The notes beneath the pieces are model-generated. The model was not told the origin of the DNA and ran no database searches. It saw only the letters and a program-made list of their open reading frames with translations. The position numbers were made by a program, and so were the translations under genes. Shown piece by piece: positions 22,239 through 34,419 of a stretch of 64,000 nucleotides of DNA (positions are counted from its first letter, which is position 1; each line of letters opens with the position of its first letter). Source of the stretch: Stenocarpella maydis (Eukaryota; Ascomycota; Sordariomycetes; Diaporthales; Diaporthaceae); the NCBI GenBank assembly GCA_002270565.1, contig NQMI01000032.1, positions 63,320-127,319 on the forward strand, read 5' to 3'.

Positions 22239-24167
22239 AGGCAGGTAGATGTAGTCACCGAAACTAGATTCTAAGGGTTCCAAACGGACTTCTTTGCATG
22301 TGGAGCATTAAATATGAGCTCAGTCGTATTCTGCACCTAACGACTTCTATTTGGCATTGTGTTTATCTAACGCTGCGTGTTTGAGGGTTTACAAATGTAT
22401 GAAGGGACCGCTGCAGCTCTTCTCCCCCCCCCCTTTTTTTTTTTTCTTCTATTCTTTTAGAGACGTATTGTGATCTGATTAAGTATAAAGCCTGCTATGC
22501 AATTGTATCCGGAAGGTGAAAAGACTGCATTGAGATCATAGAAACATGCGATATGGGGCTTTCCGATATTCCTCGGGTGATCCCATCGAACATACCATCC
22601 CCGTGCACACCCATCCCAAGCACAAAACTTGTGACACCTGCAACAGCCACAACATGCACAACAAACACGTTGACAAAGGCACGAACGAGCACATCAGAAT
22701 ACTTATAATTACGCCGCTCCGTTTTAACACTAGCGCCGTTGATCCCTTCTCCATTTCCCTTGAATCCCAAATCCTCCGCGAAAGATCGAGTCAGAAACGC
22801 ATACGAACCATATGCTTGCTTGTAATGAGATGATAACAACCAATAAACAAGGCCCGATTCAAGACACTCGCCCAAACCCTCTCCCATCTGCAACAGAACA
22901 CCCGCCGCAGCAAAAATGGGTACGCGATGCCAAAGCGAAGGAAAACAAAAAGAATAAATGCAAGTCCGCAGGCCCGCGGCTTGTTTGGTATCATTGATGT
23001 TTGGTGATTTGACCTTTGCCCCTTCCAATTCAATCTGGCTGAGCGAGCCAAGCACTCCCTCCCTCCTGCTCCCCCCTCAAACTCTCGTCCAGCACCGTAG
23101 TACGAATGGCCCGCTTCCTTCCTCCCTGTTCCCATCCCCTCCTCGCATCCCTCTTCCACCAACGGCAGATGCTTCGCCATCCCAACAGCACCGCTGGACC
23201 GGATCACCTCCGGCTGTCATGCAACATAATAATAGACATGGAAGGGTACGCGGAGAAAACACAAGCAAAAAGGGGAAAAAAGGTATCTATAGTCATGAAA
23301 AGAACGATGTGTCGGTTGGTCTCCAAGGAAAGCTGTTATATGGGGTATAAAGGAGTGTGTGGTATCAAAGTAGATCTGGTGCTCCAACTCATCCAAGAGA
23401 GGAAGAAATGAGAAAGAAAAGCATCCGTCATCCATCATGAGAAACAAACACGGATTCGTCGTATGGTGAACTCAACGCAGGCAGTATTATGATGAGGACT
23501 CAATCAAGAAGAGTAAAACGCTGTGGAGCAAACGCTGCGCAGCCAACGCTGGAGCCAATGGAGTTGGGGTATGCTGCAGACTCGAGCGATTCCCGGTGCT
23601 GCTGTATCAGAAGATGGCCGTACGATGTCATGTATGCCCACATCTCGGCTTGCGTGAGGAAATACCGGACCTGCTTAATGTCTACTCGTGCAATTCACCT
23701 GATTCGAATATGTATGAGAGCCTCAGTCGCGACTTTCCGTTGGTCTTTTGTTTTTGGTGGTATCGATGTGGCCATGAGGAACTCCCCGATTCCCGTGCGC
23801 CAGTGAAATGCCGTAAGAAAAGATTATGGGGTAAAGATAAGACGAGCTTTATGTCGTCTCGGTTGGGAACGCTCCTGCGGGGTTTAGACGTTGTGCACCT
23901 CTCTGTCGGGGGTGGCGCAGGGGATAGGAGCGTGGGAGGCGAGCTCAGCGTGGAGTTCGGTCGTCCTACCGAAGGCTCGTCAAGTCCTCCTAGTGCTTGG
24001 TCATCCGCTGCAAGCACTGCCTCCCACCAGGCCGTGCTGCGGTTGGAAGCCAACCCGAGGGCGGACCTGTTGGTGTCAGACTCGCACCAGCTTCTGCCTG
24101 CAACCGATGACAATCGATGACAGGGTGGAGCGGGCGCCAGGGATTCAATGGCCGTGTAGTGGTCATT
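22239..24167. other. intergenic between convergent genes
   Basis: The 3' regions of the secreted protein (+) and Cdc24 (-). A C-run/T-run lies near 22425-22445. A minus-strand open frame of 186 codons (22495-23055) has no recognisable content and overlaps other frames; I regard it as chance. Confidence 0.5.
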
Positions 24168-27100
24168 CTAAGCCATGTCACCCACACAGTAGAGCTCTAT
24201 CTCTCCCATACCACCACTGTACATGCTGCGGATGTTCTCGCGCCAGTCCGAGAAGGCGATTTGGATGTCCTCGTCACTCTCGATGTTGACGAAGTCGCCG
24301 TCCTCATCGCGGTATCGCAACCTCAGATTTCCCTTACCAATACTGGAGTTGGTGAAGCGCGAAAGCTTAGCATCGATGCGATCGGTGAGGCTCTGGTATG
24401 TGATGTTGAAGGCGGCCACGAGGGTGACATAATTGCCACTATCGCAGCTAACCTTGACCTTGAGCTGGGATTGGAAGGGCGCGTCATTCGGGTTGGGGCT
24501 GGCCAGGGGGTTCGAGGTAGGAGCGGCGCCGGCGGTATTAAGTCCTGGAGACACTGTCCTTGATGAGTCGAGGTTCAATGGTGCAGGCATAAGGCCATTT
24601 TTATTGGGACCAGGGGTAAGCTGACGGTGAACAGGCTGAGCCGGGAACTGGGCCATCTGGCCGCCCCCGCCGTACTGTTGCTGCAGGCGATCCCTCTGGA
24701 CGCCTGGACTCTGGGAGTTAGCCCGAATCGGAAGCTCTTGCCTGGGGCTGCCCGTATTGCTTCTCGGGATATTGCCGTCATGTGCCGGGTGCAGATGCGC
24801 AGGGATGCCAGGCACGGCCGGGACGCCTTGGCTGCCTCCTCGCTCGATTCTCCTCACAGGTTGCTGTGGCTGGCCATTGATATCAGGAGTTGAGTAAGAC
24901 CTACTTCTTTGTTGCGCGGCGTTAGACTGCGATTGTGACGTTGCCATCGCTGGCAGTGAGGGTCCACGAGGGTTGCGGCCGTTAACCATGCCGTACGCAT
25001 TGGAAGGGGAGGGTCCGTCGCGGGAAGGGGCGCGGGGCATGGCCGGGGCTGTATATCTATTATTGTCTTCGGGCCACCCGGTCTGCGGAACTCCATTCTT
25101 GGGCAGTATGTAGCTCGAAGTCGGACCAAAGAAGCTCGATGTCGTGCTCGTCCTCGACGAAGCGGGCGACTCAGCAACAGGGGAAAAGTACGACTCCCCC
25201 CCGCGCGGGCCGGGAGAATGCTGTGGCTGTGATCCGGTCTGCAGTGAGAGTCCTGTTGGCTGTTGTGGCATGGGGAAGCTGGACGGGGGTTGCCGGCGCA
25301 CCATGCCGGCCAATGACATCGTGCTCTCCTGTGTCCCCGAACGTTGCCGCAGGCTCGAGCTCGACGCCGTCCTCGGCATGGTTCCCTGAATGGGGGCGGT
25401 TCCCTGCATGGGGGCGTAGGACGATGCTGACGATGGAGGGGGGAAGTCTTCATCCTCGTCTTCGGGTTCCGCGTATGGGTTCACAAGGTCACCGCCTTGC
25501 GCCTCCATCCACCTGAAGTTCGCCGTGGACTGGTCTGGACTTGTCGCGCTCTGAGGCGCGTTTTCCTTCCGCTGCTTGTCGAGGCCAGTTGCCCATTTCT
25601 TCATCATCTCCTCATTGGAGAACTTGATGACGAAGTTCTCAACGCCGGGATCACCCTTCCACCAGATTTGCACGGTATAAGATCCTGGAAACGTCAGTCG
25701 AAGAACCATGCGAATTTTTGACGGCCGTCTGCAGGGGTAATTAATATCTGTCAGAATGTGCTTACCGGGCTTCGAGAAACTCAACACCTCGGTGACGTTG
25801 GTCATGAATATGCGTCCCTTCAGCTGCAGCTTGTTGTTCTTGTTCCGCATCTTGGGGCCTGTCGAACGCGTCTTGTCCTTCTTGTCCTTGCTCTTGTTTG
25901 GCGTGATTTCCTTGCAGCACAGCAATATGCACTCGAAGAGGTAGATCTCGTAGTCCTTCTCCTGTTCTGTTTTCCCCGTAATGACCGTGTACACGCCATG
26001 GAGCAGCAACTTTCCGAAGTGCTCCACGCGGTGGTTCTTCCAGTCGTCCACACGGCCGACCAGCTCCTCCAGTGCCTCGTCCAGCAGATCCCGGTCGACG
26101 GCCTCGTTTGCCTTCTTCAGGACATGTTCTGCTGCCTCGATACCCGCCGCCAAGTCTTGTTTGATCGTCTCGTCTTCGCTCTTCTTCATCAGGTCCTACA
26201 GAGGGCGCGTCAGCAATTAACAAGATAGCTAGGGGTGGCAGGAACCAACCTTGAGCAGCAGCGGGTACTTGACAAGGCGCTGCATGGGTTTCAAGAGGAA
26301 TCCGTCCAGGGTGTTGTAATCGCAGGCCACGGGATGTTGGATGGTCTGGATCTTGTCAAAGACCTGGCTGGCGATCAGAGCCGCTTTCCTCTGGTTGGCA
26401 ATAAAAGGCTGGTACGTGGCGTTGAACGAGTCCTGGTATGCCACAAATGGACTGCCCCACTCCTGTCGCAATTCGGGCATTGAGTTTGTTGTCTCGACGC
26501 GGATCAGAAAGCGGCGCTGGAAGTCGAGGATCGAGTTGATGTTGAGGAAAATGGAGTGGGCAACGTCGCCGCTGATTGCGCCCTTCTGCTCCAGTGCCTT
26601 CTTCAGATCGTGCAGGTTTTCCAGGTCCTGCACGTATTTGCGCTCGGTGTCGACAAGCTCGCGGATGATGTGGTCACGGTAGCTCATCTTCGGAAGCCCC
26701 GGGGCGGACGAGGCATCGATGTCGCCATATGGGGTTTGCTGCTGGGGTTGTCTCAGGAGACCTCTCTGCTGGGCAATATCGAGGACCATGTTGATGACAG
26801 TCAGGACCTGTGTGCGTGGGTCAGATCGTGCAAGCCATATGACACTGGCGGGTGAGCCGCCCAGGTCCTGTCTCGCTATCTTACCTTGCTGAACCCCGAG
26901 GTATCAGTGCCCAAAAGGTCCGCGACAATGAACATCTCCTGAGGCGGTATTTTCAATTCTTTGGAGCATCCCTGCACGAACTTTGCAATGGCGAGCTTTC
27001 CCTTCTTGGCGTCGGTAGCGCCCGGTACATTGACGGTGAGGGGCTCGTCGGGATCGGTGGCATTGTATATGGCCAGGAGGGGAAGACCCGTCCTCAGAAG

Positions 27101-27490
27101 GCCCCAGAGGCCCTCGACAGGTCCTCCGGCATCCCCACCTTCCTGTTCCCTCTCTTCGAGCTGAGCCATGTATTCATCGAAGCCGGGGGCAAGACCCAGG
27201 CGGCTCTTGATGGCGACGCATATTTGATAGAGGGAGCGGGAGGCGTCGGCCTTCTGGTTGATGATGTTGGAGGTGGCGACGACCTGACCGCTGGCGGGTG
27301 GTGATACGATGGTGCTTGCATTTGCCAGAGAGGTCAGGCTGGTAGTTGAGGGATAGACGGTTGAGCCTGAAAGCTGGCTCGCCCGTGGCGCGCTGCTCAT
27401 ACTCATCTTGGCTAATCTCGCTACGCCGTCAGTCGAGTGTTGGAAGACGGGAGCCGTACTGGTTCTTAGTAGAGGAGCATGTGATGCCAT
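24168..27490 (-). CDS. cdc24: Cdc24, Rho guanine nucleotide exchange factor for Cdc42
   Basis: Activates Cdc42 to set up polarised growth and the actin cytoskeleton at hyphal tips. The four-exon model is 27490-26885, 26807-26250, 26195-25766 and 25684-24168, about 1036 residues. The last intron (81 bp) contains no stop, so it is visible only by its splice sites and by restoring SFSKPGSYTVQIWWKG. Domains in order: CH-like region about 95-200 (SLYQICVAIKSRLGL to EMFIVADLLGTDTSGFSK); DH domain about 244-440 (SYRDHIIRELVDTERKYVQ, GFLLKPMQRLVKYPLLLK); PH domain about 447-590, interrupted by a Lys-rich loop; a long Pro/Ser/Gln linker; and a C-terminal PB1 domain (about 934-1036) with the acidic motif RYRDEDGDFVNIESDEDIQ that binds the scaffold Bem1. 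This is the full ascomycete architecture. The start at 27490 is the first ATG after an open, low-complexity leader. Confidence 0.95.
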
Positions 27491-27739
27491 TACAACCTAC
27501 TCCATGAACGTGATCGCGTGTATGGTGTAACAGCCGACTGGGGAGCTCTTGGGCCTGTGGCTTGGGGACAGCGAGGCCCGCAAGCGAGAGGTCGAGGAGG
27601 AGGGGGGGGAGGATGGTGATGGAAAAGGGGCGGGGAGGGGTCGTTGAAGATTGGGATGTTTTTGTCTCGGCCCCGGCAGGATTGAGGGGCCAGAAGCGGC
27701 TCGTTGATGACGAAGAAAAGGGATGCAGTCGAAGAATGC

Positions 27740-27762
27740 AGGACAGGACAGGACAGGACAGG
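27740..27762. repeat. GGACA pentanucleotide microsatellite
   Basis: Four to five tandem copies of GGACA in the leader or promoter of Cdc24. Confidence 0.8.
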
Positions 27763-28533
27763 AGAGAGAAAGAGAGGGAATTCGCGCGAGCGATGGCTAG
27801 TACGGCGCGGGGTCCAAGCTGACTCAGTTGGCGGGCTGTACGCGAGGCCGGGTGAGTTGGGAGAGGCGACTTGACCGAGGCGAGCGAGGCCAGAGCAGAC
27901 AAGCCTGGGGCGGCTGAGTCGATGGCGTTCCGGCGTGCGGGAGGATGCTGGCGTGGTTGATGGGCCTGGCGGTCGACGAGGTGGTGCAGCGTCGGGTCGG
28001 GGGGATGCAAGTGGAATGCGAATGCCCGCGCGAGCGAAGGTGGCGAGAGGATTGAAATGTGACGCGGTAATGGGGGCCGGCGTGGAGGGTTGAAAGCGAG
28101 AATGTATTGTTTGCGTGCTCTGTGGGCTGTTGTCTCTTTCAAGGGCCCACCAATGAACCCAGGGTCCGTCTCTCCGTCTCAGGTGTGGAGCCGTCTCCAG
28201 TGTATGCCGGTGAGGGAGAGTGTAGAGGAGAGGAGAAGAGCACGGCGGCAGACTGTGGGCGAGGTTCGTGCGAGCGAGCGTGCGAGCGTGTGTCGCCTCG
28301 GGGAATGGGCGATGGGCAGACGGCGGAATGGCGATGGTGGACCAAATGAATGGCTTGTATCGCGTCGTCGGGATGCAAAAAGGACGAGGGGGCGATCGTG
28401 TGGTTTTTTGGTATTTTTGTCGTCTGTTGGTCGCTGTCTGAGGTGAGAAGTGGACGTTTCGAGGGGTGCGGATTTGGGGGGTTGAGTCGACTTGAAACAG
28501 GGCCGTCGTGGGAATGGCCGTTCTGGGCGGCGG

Positions 28534-28582
28534 TGACTGACTGACTGATTGACTGATTGACTGACTGACTGACTGACTGATT
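28534..28582. repeat. GACT tetranucleotide microsatellite
   Basis: About twelve copies of GACT/GATT. On the Cdc24-coding strand this reads AGTC. A short AATC run follows at about 28699-28716. Confidence 0.85.
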
Positions 28583-29555
28583 TGAGTGGGCACGAAGACT
28601 TCACACAGACAGTGTTTGCATGGGTATTGTGCAGCGGTGCAGGCGACGGTACGATGCGCTGTTGTTGTCAATGCCAGATCGAGCCGGTCGACGATGATTA
28701 ATCAATCAATCAATCCAGAGAGTGAAAGAGAGAGTTGAGAGAGTGTGTGTGTGACCAAGAGGGAAAAGGGACCCGCTCGGATCACTTGCAGCTTGCGGCG
28801 ACTTGTCTTGCCTTGGGGAATTGGAGGGGGGGGGGAAGGAGAATACGCAGTGTACGTGTGTCTGTCGCCTTGCCTGCTCCTCTGTTGTCTACTTGCCTAC
28901 TTGCCTACCTGCCTGCCTTGTCCTGGCCTGGCCTCGATTTGGAGCAGGGCAGGGCAGGGGCAGGTTGTGGCTGCACACTGTGCTTGCTCTCTCTCTCTCC
29001 CCCCGTACACTCCCAGTTACAGATGCCCCTACGCTAGGTATGTACACCTGTGCAGGATATCTGCGGTTCGACCTTGTATATCAGTTATCATACTGACTGC
29101 CCAATATCTGGATGCCGGTGTGTTACTCTTCTTCCTGTGGCAAGCAAGCAGGCGCGGGAGGATGGCATCAAGGTATTGGGTTAGTGGTGTAGGTTATTGG
29201 GCATTGGGCATTCACACAGCCAAGGTGTGCATGCGAGTCGTTCAGGCGGCTGCAGGGTTGCTCCTGTGTCGAATCAGGCGCGCTCGACAAGGGAGTGCGG
29301 TGTATCAGCTGCCCATACTGGCGGCTGCTGCTTCCTGTTAGGGGGGGGCGTACCCCACCCTTCCAGCCCATCGTCCCGCGGTACACTCCCAAATATTCAC
29401 ATTATAATATACTACTCCATGCCTAGGTATGTCAATAGTTGTACGATGTGCATGCCGATGTGTCGTCTCTAGTGTTGGGAATGTATGTGAGTATGTATAT
29501 GTGTACATATGGTATGTGCGCATATAGGGACGGATGTATATATACTTAGGCATGC

Positions 29556-29571
29556 GCACACACACACACAA

Positions 29572-29641
<70 letters not shown>

Positions 29642-29643
29642 CA
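29556..29643. repeat. CA dinucleotide microsatellite followed by TA run
   Basis: Long CA tract interrupted every 14-18 bases by an extra A (AAACAC), then TATATATA. Evenly spaced interruptions suggest internal duplication of an 18-base block. Confidence 0.9.
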
Positions 29644-29962
29644 ATATAAATACATGCATTTATATATGCATGCAGCAATAGCCTGGATGGTCATGTCGGC
29701 ACATGGCAGATACGCTATCCGTATTAGTAAAGTACAGTACACACAGCACCCCCATCTAGACTACCATGTATCCCAACCGGGCGGAACAGCCTGGAAGAAC
29801 TCCCCGGCTGGTAGGTCCCAGCAAAAGACGAAGCAAAAAAGAAGCCCCTGTCCTGGCTGCCCAAGTGGATACTACCTCGATGAACACACCACAGACCATG
29901 ATGGATACCCAGCCATCGACTCCAACGCATGCCATAACATGCCCAGGGTCCCCATCCAAGGG

Positions 29963-29984
29963 TCTCTCTCTCTCTCTCTCTCTC
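29963..29984. repeat. TC dinucleotide microsatellite
   Basis: Eleven TC units. Confidence 0.85.
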
Positions 29985-32320
29985 AGTGCCAGAATTATTG
30001 GCAGTCAGCCTCGTGGTGCAGGCCATGGTGTAAGTGGGCTGGCCAGGCTATGGGCAAACGAGACGCACACGCAACCTGAGCGGAGCTGCTGAAAGGCTGG
30101 CCCGGGAGTCCATGATGGCGCTGTGTATTATATCACCCACAGGTTCCCGCTTGTCTGTCCTGTCCCGATCCGACGGTGGATGGGTGGATAAATGCCGGGC
30201 TCTCACACTGTATCACGTCACTTGTTCCCTCTCGCTCTCTCCCTCCGGCCTCCGTCCCAAGAGGCCGATCCTCAGGGCCAGACCAGTCCGAGCCAAACCA
30301 TAGATATCAATGCCAGACCACGTAATCTTAGTAGGTACCTACCTTGGCATCTCAGCTCGACGTACCCGCGATACTTAAGCATGTTCAGTCTATGTGGTAT
30401 CTAGTACATAGACCCCAAGCATGACCTCACAGTTAACCCCCCTCCTCTTTGATCAAATCGCCACGTGTCTACACTAGCACCGTCTCTAGAGTGTCTCTGC
30501 CCGTGTCCGTTGTCTTGCCGCGTCGTGTCCGCCATGACCCAGCATCTACCTCCATCCTTCCCGCCTCGAAGCCTTGCTTAAGTACATGGTATATCTGGAA
30601 TACATGGTACACCATATAGACTCTTACGTGACGGCATTGAGATGTGGGTTGGCTCCGTCCACTATGCACTACACTAAGGCCACCTCCCCTGCTCCTCCTA
30701 CCTCTTCCAGGTCCCCGTCGTTTCAAGATTCCGTTGCTTGCCCGCGCTATTCCCAATCCAGCTCGATGCCGCCCCGTACAGACAAGGGACCTCCCCTTCC
30801 ACCTCGCACCACCCAAGCCACCTCTGGGCCCCCCTTTCCGTCCAGCCCGTTTTCTTTCTACATAGTATGTATTCTACACTACAGCAACCAGGCCGTGCAA
30901 GCACACACTATCATCTCCTCCCGAGGAGGCACCGGAAGGATTTCAAACCATGCCTTGCCCAATGACAAATGCAGCCCGCCGCACCTCTGCGGCACCCCAT
31001 CTGCCCGCCTTGCCCGCCTTGCATGCTTGTCATGTTTCTAGAACCAATCTAGAAGATTGGGAGACGATCCTGATCTCGATCCCGATCAGGGTCATTTCTC
31101 CTTTACAATGGGCCTGGGGCCCTCAACCCTCGGCCTCGGCCTCGACTCTTGCTTGCCGCTCGCCTGTCTGCCGTCTCGCCTACATAGTAGCTGTCTCGCT
31201 GCAGGCTGCCAATGCACGGTGCTCAACTCCCGTGTGCTCTGCTCAGCAGTGTTGCGTTGCATCACGATGCCCATGCCACCATGCCATGCCATGCCAGCTA
31301 CGTGTTGCTAACGTGGCACCAGAGAGCAACAGCTCGCGGCGTGGTCGGGCTCCCTTGACGCCCTCACGAAACACCAACCGCGCGTTATCTAGAGCACATG
31401 GCGCATCGACAGCTCGACAAGCTTTGTGGGCTTCCCTGCTCACCACAGGCGTGCTGCTGGTGCTGCTGGTGCTGCTGCTCGCCAGTCCAATGCCATGATC
31501 TGAGCATGTCGTCCTGATCGCCCCCTCCGCTCCACGGCGTCACCGACAAGAAGCAGCTCATGGTTTCAATATCGGAAAACGACTGGGCTTCCGACAGGTC
31601 CAGAGCTTCCTCTTGAAACATGGGCGGCCTTCGTCCCAACGCCGGCTCTGCCTCGGGGGACAGCAGCTGCCCCGCCCCGCCCTGTCTTGGTGTGCTGCTT
31701 GTCACTTATGTGCCATGTCTGCCCCGGACGGACTGCCCACCAGCGCAGATCTGCCCTCGCAGCAGAAACGTGGGCACAAAGCCTGTGCCCTGCGCGACAG
31801 GAGCTGTTTGTCCGGCACACGATGCAACGGCCAGCGCCTGTCTCGTGGTAATAAGCTTCCCCCCGCGCTGCAACGGTGCAGACCCGGATGCAAGACGTGC
31901 ATTTCTCGACCTGTCAGATGCAGTCGTCATGCAGCCCCGGTAGCATCTGATACGGCGGCCCTCGAGTAGTGTATGCAGGACGCATATCCATCCTCTCTGG
32001 CGGCCGCCCGTTGCCCAAACGGAGGGGGTTTGCATCTCCACACCACCACCTCGTGCTGTTTGTGGCCAAGCGCCGCCCTACTCTTTCTTGTTCCAGGCGA
32101 AGCTTTGCGCCGTGTCCTGGACTCGCGGTTGCAGCCCAGGGCAGATCTTTACCCTTCACACTACCCTAGTTCATGTAGAAGCCGGCGGTCTCGCCTTGGG
32201 CATGGATGAATTGTCTTCGGCTTCACCCGATCTCCCGGTCACCTAACCCTGGTATTGCTGTCTTACAACGGCCATGCCGCCGTCAACCCATCCCTGCCGG
32301 GAATGCCCTCACTATCTCCA

Positions 32321-33500
32321 CTACCCCAGTATCTCTGCAGCTTTCTCTTCCTGAGTTCTGCCCTGACCATATCTGTCTCGCCGGCTTCCCGTCAAGACCT
32401 GTGGCTTCCTGCCACTGGCAATGATAGAAACCCAAGTCAACGTCCATTTTCCGTCCTTGCCGTACTTGTCCACGAGATGCTTCTTGACCAACTCCTTGAC
32501 CTCCTCCACCTTCCCCCTGTCGCCCTCCAGGTCGAGCCCCAGTATCAGTTTCCCCGCGTATTCGATCATCAAGGCATTTGCTTTCATAAAGTGCCCAGGG
32601 CTCTCGATGCGACTTAGGGTTGCCAACACGTCAACCCGGACGTCCACCAGGCCATGGTCGGTGAGTGCCCCCCGGAGCCAGTCGACGTTGTCCCAGTGGC
32701 CATCGTTTGACAGCTGCATGGGCATGTGGAAGGCGTAGTCCGCCGGCAGCAGCCCTGCCGGGAGGGAATCGAAGGCATCGCGGACATCAGGGATCCACCC
32801 CGCGCCGAACTGGCCGTGCCAGGTCGTGATGGCGAGGGCTCCGCCCGGCTCGAGGAGCCTGACACTGTCTAGATTCGGCCGTGTGAGTGGTGTGCATGAG
32901 GAGAATCAGCGGGAACGGGGCCGAGCTGTACCTTTGAGTGCGGCCAGGGAGTTCGGGATGGTGTGATAGACAATATTGCCAACCACGTGCGTAAAGCTCT
33001 CAGAAGGCAGGCCCGAGTCCTACATGTATGTCCACTGCATCAGCTTCCATAGGCCATCCCCTCACTCCCTCATCCCACACCTCCTTCTCGCCGGGAGCAC
33101 GCAAGAGCCATCACGCAAAACACCTTGGGGTACTGACCGTCGCGTCCACAACCCTCGCCTCGCAGTTCACCCACCCCTCCCTCTCGATCCTCCCCCTGAC
33201 GGCCTCCACCAGCGTGCCCGAGAGGTCCCCGCACACCACGCTGCTCCTCTCCCGCACCCCGGCGGGTATCGCCTCGTGCAGGAGCGGCGCGACGACGCCC
33301 AGCCCGCAGCCGTGCTCGAGGAGCCTATAACGCGTGGTGGCGGCGGCGGCGGTGCCGTCTAGGCCGACCTGGGCGAGCGCCCGCCGTGCCAGGGGGGTCG
33401 AGATGGCCCTCATCGTCTCGATGAGGAAGGCCTGCCACTCGGCGCCATGGGCACTCTCGAGGATCTTTTGCATCGCGGTCGCGCCGGTTGCTGCCGACAT
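32321..33500 (-). CDS. SAM-dependent methyltransferase
   Basis: Three exons (33500-33138, 33019-32932, 32868-32321), 332 residues, phases consistent. A class I (Rossmann) methyltransferase: YRLLEHGCGLGVVAPLL is motif I, the SAM-binding GxGxG-like loop. VVCGDLSGTLVEAV carries the acidic residue after strand 2. VDATDSGLPSESFTHVV spans the exon 1/2 junction. NSLAALKG, then DSVRLLEPGGALAITTWHG is the post-motif region with LxPGG. The N-terminus, MSAATGATAMQKILESA, lacks a signal peptide, so it is probably cytosolic. Fungal proteins of this type include small-molecule methylases in secondary metabolism and general unassigned ones. No biosynthetic backbone gene lies next to it here, so the substrate is unknown. 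The exon joins restore the family text, which supports the model. Confidence 0.88.
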
Positions 33501-34403
33501 GTTCTCGTCTGCTTTGCGGGATATCTGGGTGGTAGTAGCCTGGTGCGTCCTGTGGTTCGTGCGTCGCTTGTAGGTACATGGGGTTGTAGAAGATGAGGCT
33601 GGCAGGGCAAGACGCGCATGGTTGTTTTGGATTGGTCAAGGGCGAGCTCCTCGATTTTATAGCAACTAGTTACAACTGCCGCGTGGCGGTGGAGGTCGTA
33701 CTCAGAGTAATTTCATAACCAACATTCGGGGACTTTCGCATCCTTGTCCTGTCACCATTCTCACTTGAAGATGCGGTTCCTGAAGGATCGCAGCGGCTAG
33801 GTGGGAAAAGTGGCCGAAATGTGTCCGCCGAGCCACTCGCGTGCCGCGCCTGATCCCCATTGTCTCCGGGTTGGGCCATGGGCTGTGCGATGCTGGCCGA
33901 TACTGGTTTTGTGATGTTTTGAGCAATTTTCCCACAAAACTTTTTGGTTCCTGTCAAATTATCCGAGCGGGCTTTGTCGTTTGTGGTAGGGCAGACATTG
34001 TGCAAAGGGGTCCTTGATTTTGGCCCTCACTTGAGCACTATATGCCGTGACTCTAACTAGTTCTTGCTGCTAAAAGTCTGGGCACGGGGAATTTGTAAGT
34101 GAGAATTCGACTTTTTTATATGGATGTCATTGACTTTGGGGCAAGTATTGTATCTACATGAAGACTCTGCTACAGACGAGTTGACCGCTCGGCGTTGTCT
34201 GTGTTCCGTTGTGCAGTGCTGCCCATGGCATAGCCATGAGCATTTACTATGAACTACACGCCGAATGCAGCATATGCTCGAGAACAACTAACTGGTCATC
34301 TCGCCATTGACGCTCTAATAGCAAATAGTGTGCACGGGTCCTTTCTGTCTCTCTAACCACATATCTTCTCGGTGTCGGGCTTTACTATAGTGAGGCCACT
34401 TAA

Positions 34404-34419
34404 CGGCGGGATCCCGCCG
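34404..34419. repeat. perfect 16-bp palindrome CGG-N10-CCG
   Basis: CGGCGGGATCCCGCCG reads the same on both strands. Inverted CGG/CCG half-sites are the classic target form of Zn2Cys6 regulators, so a binding site is possible; the location far from any gene (about 900 bp upstream of the methyltransferase start) is neutral evidence. Confidence 0.5.

Larger units (their letters stand above)
27491..32320. other. long non-coding stretch with many microsatellites
   Basis: About 4.8 kb between the Cdc24 start (-) and the end of the methyltransferase gene (-). The first 1.2 kb is probably the Cdc24 promoter and long leader; it stays open on the minus strand for 393 codons, but the translation is Pro/Ser/Arg low complexity. 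The rest contains simple repeats (listed separately), a CATGC run near 31266-31296 and GCTGGT repeats near 31450-31480. Many overlapping frames of 60-200 codons exist on both strands; none has a domain or coherent splicing. Confidence 0.5.

Noticed and set aside
22495..23055. 186-codon minus-strand frame with a hydrophobic segment
   Set aside because: Lies between convergent genes, no domain, composition not coding-like.
23596..24120. 174-codon plus-strand frame
   Set aside because: Most likely 3' untranslated region antisense to Cdc24; no recognisable content.
27490..28671. 393-codon minus-strand frame before Cdc24
   Set aside because: Pro/Ser/Arg low complexity with microsatellites; better explained as leader or promoter.
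28745..29341. 198-codon plus-strand frame
   Set aside because: Cys/Leu-rich translation of simple-sequence DNA without a domain.
30950..31498. 182-codon plus-strand frame in repeat-rich DNA
   Set aside because: Translation driven by GCTGGT and CATGC repeats; no supporting features.
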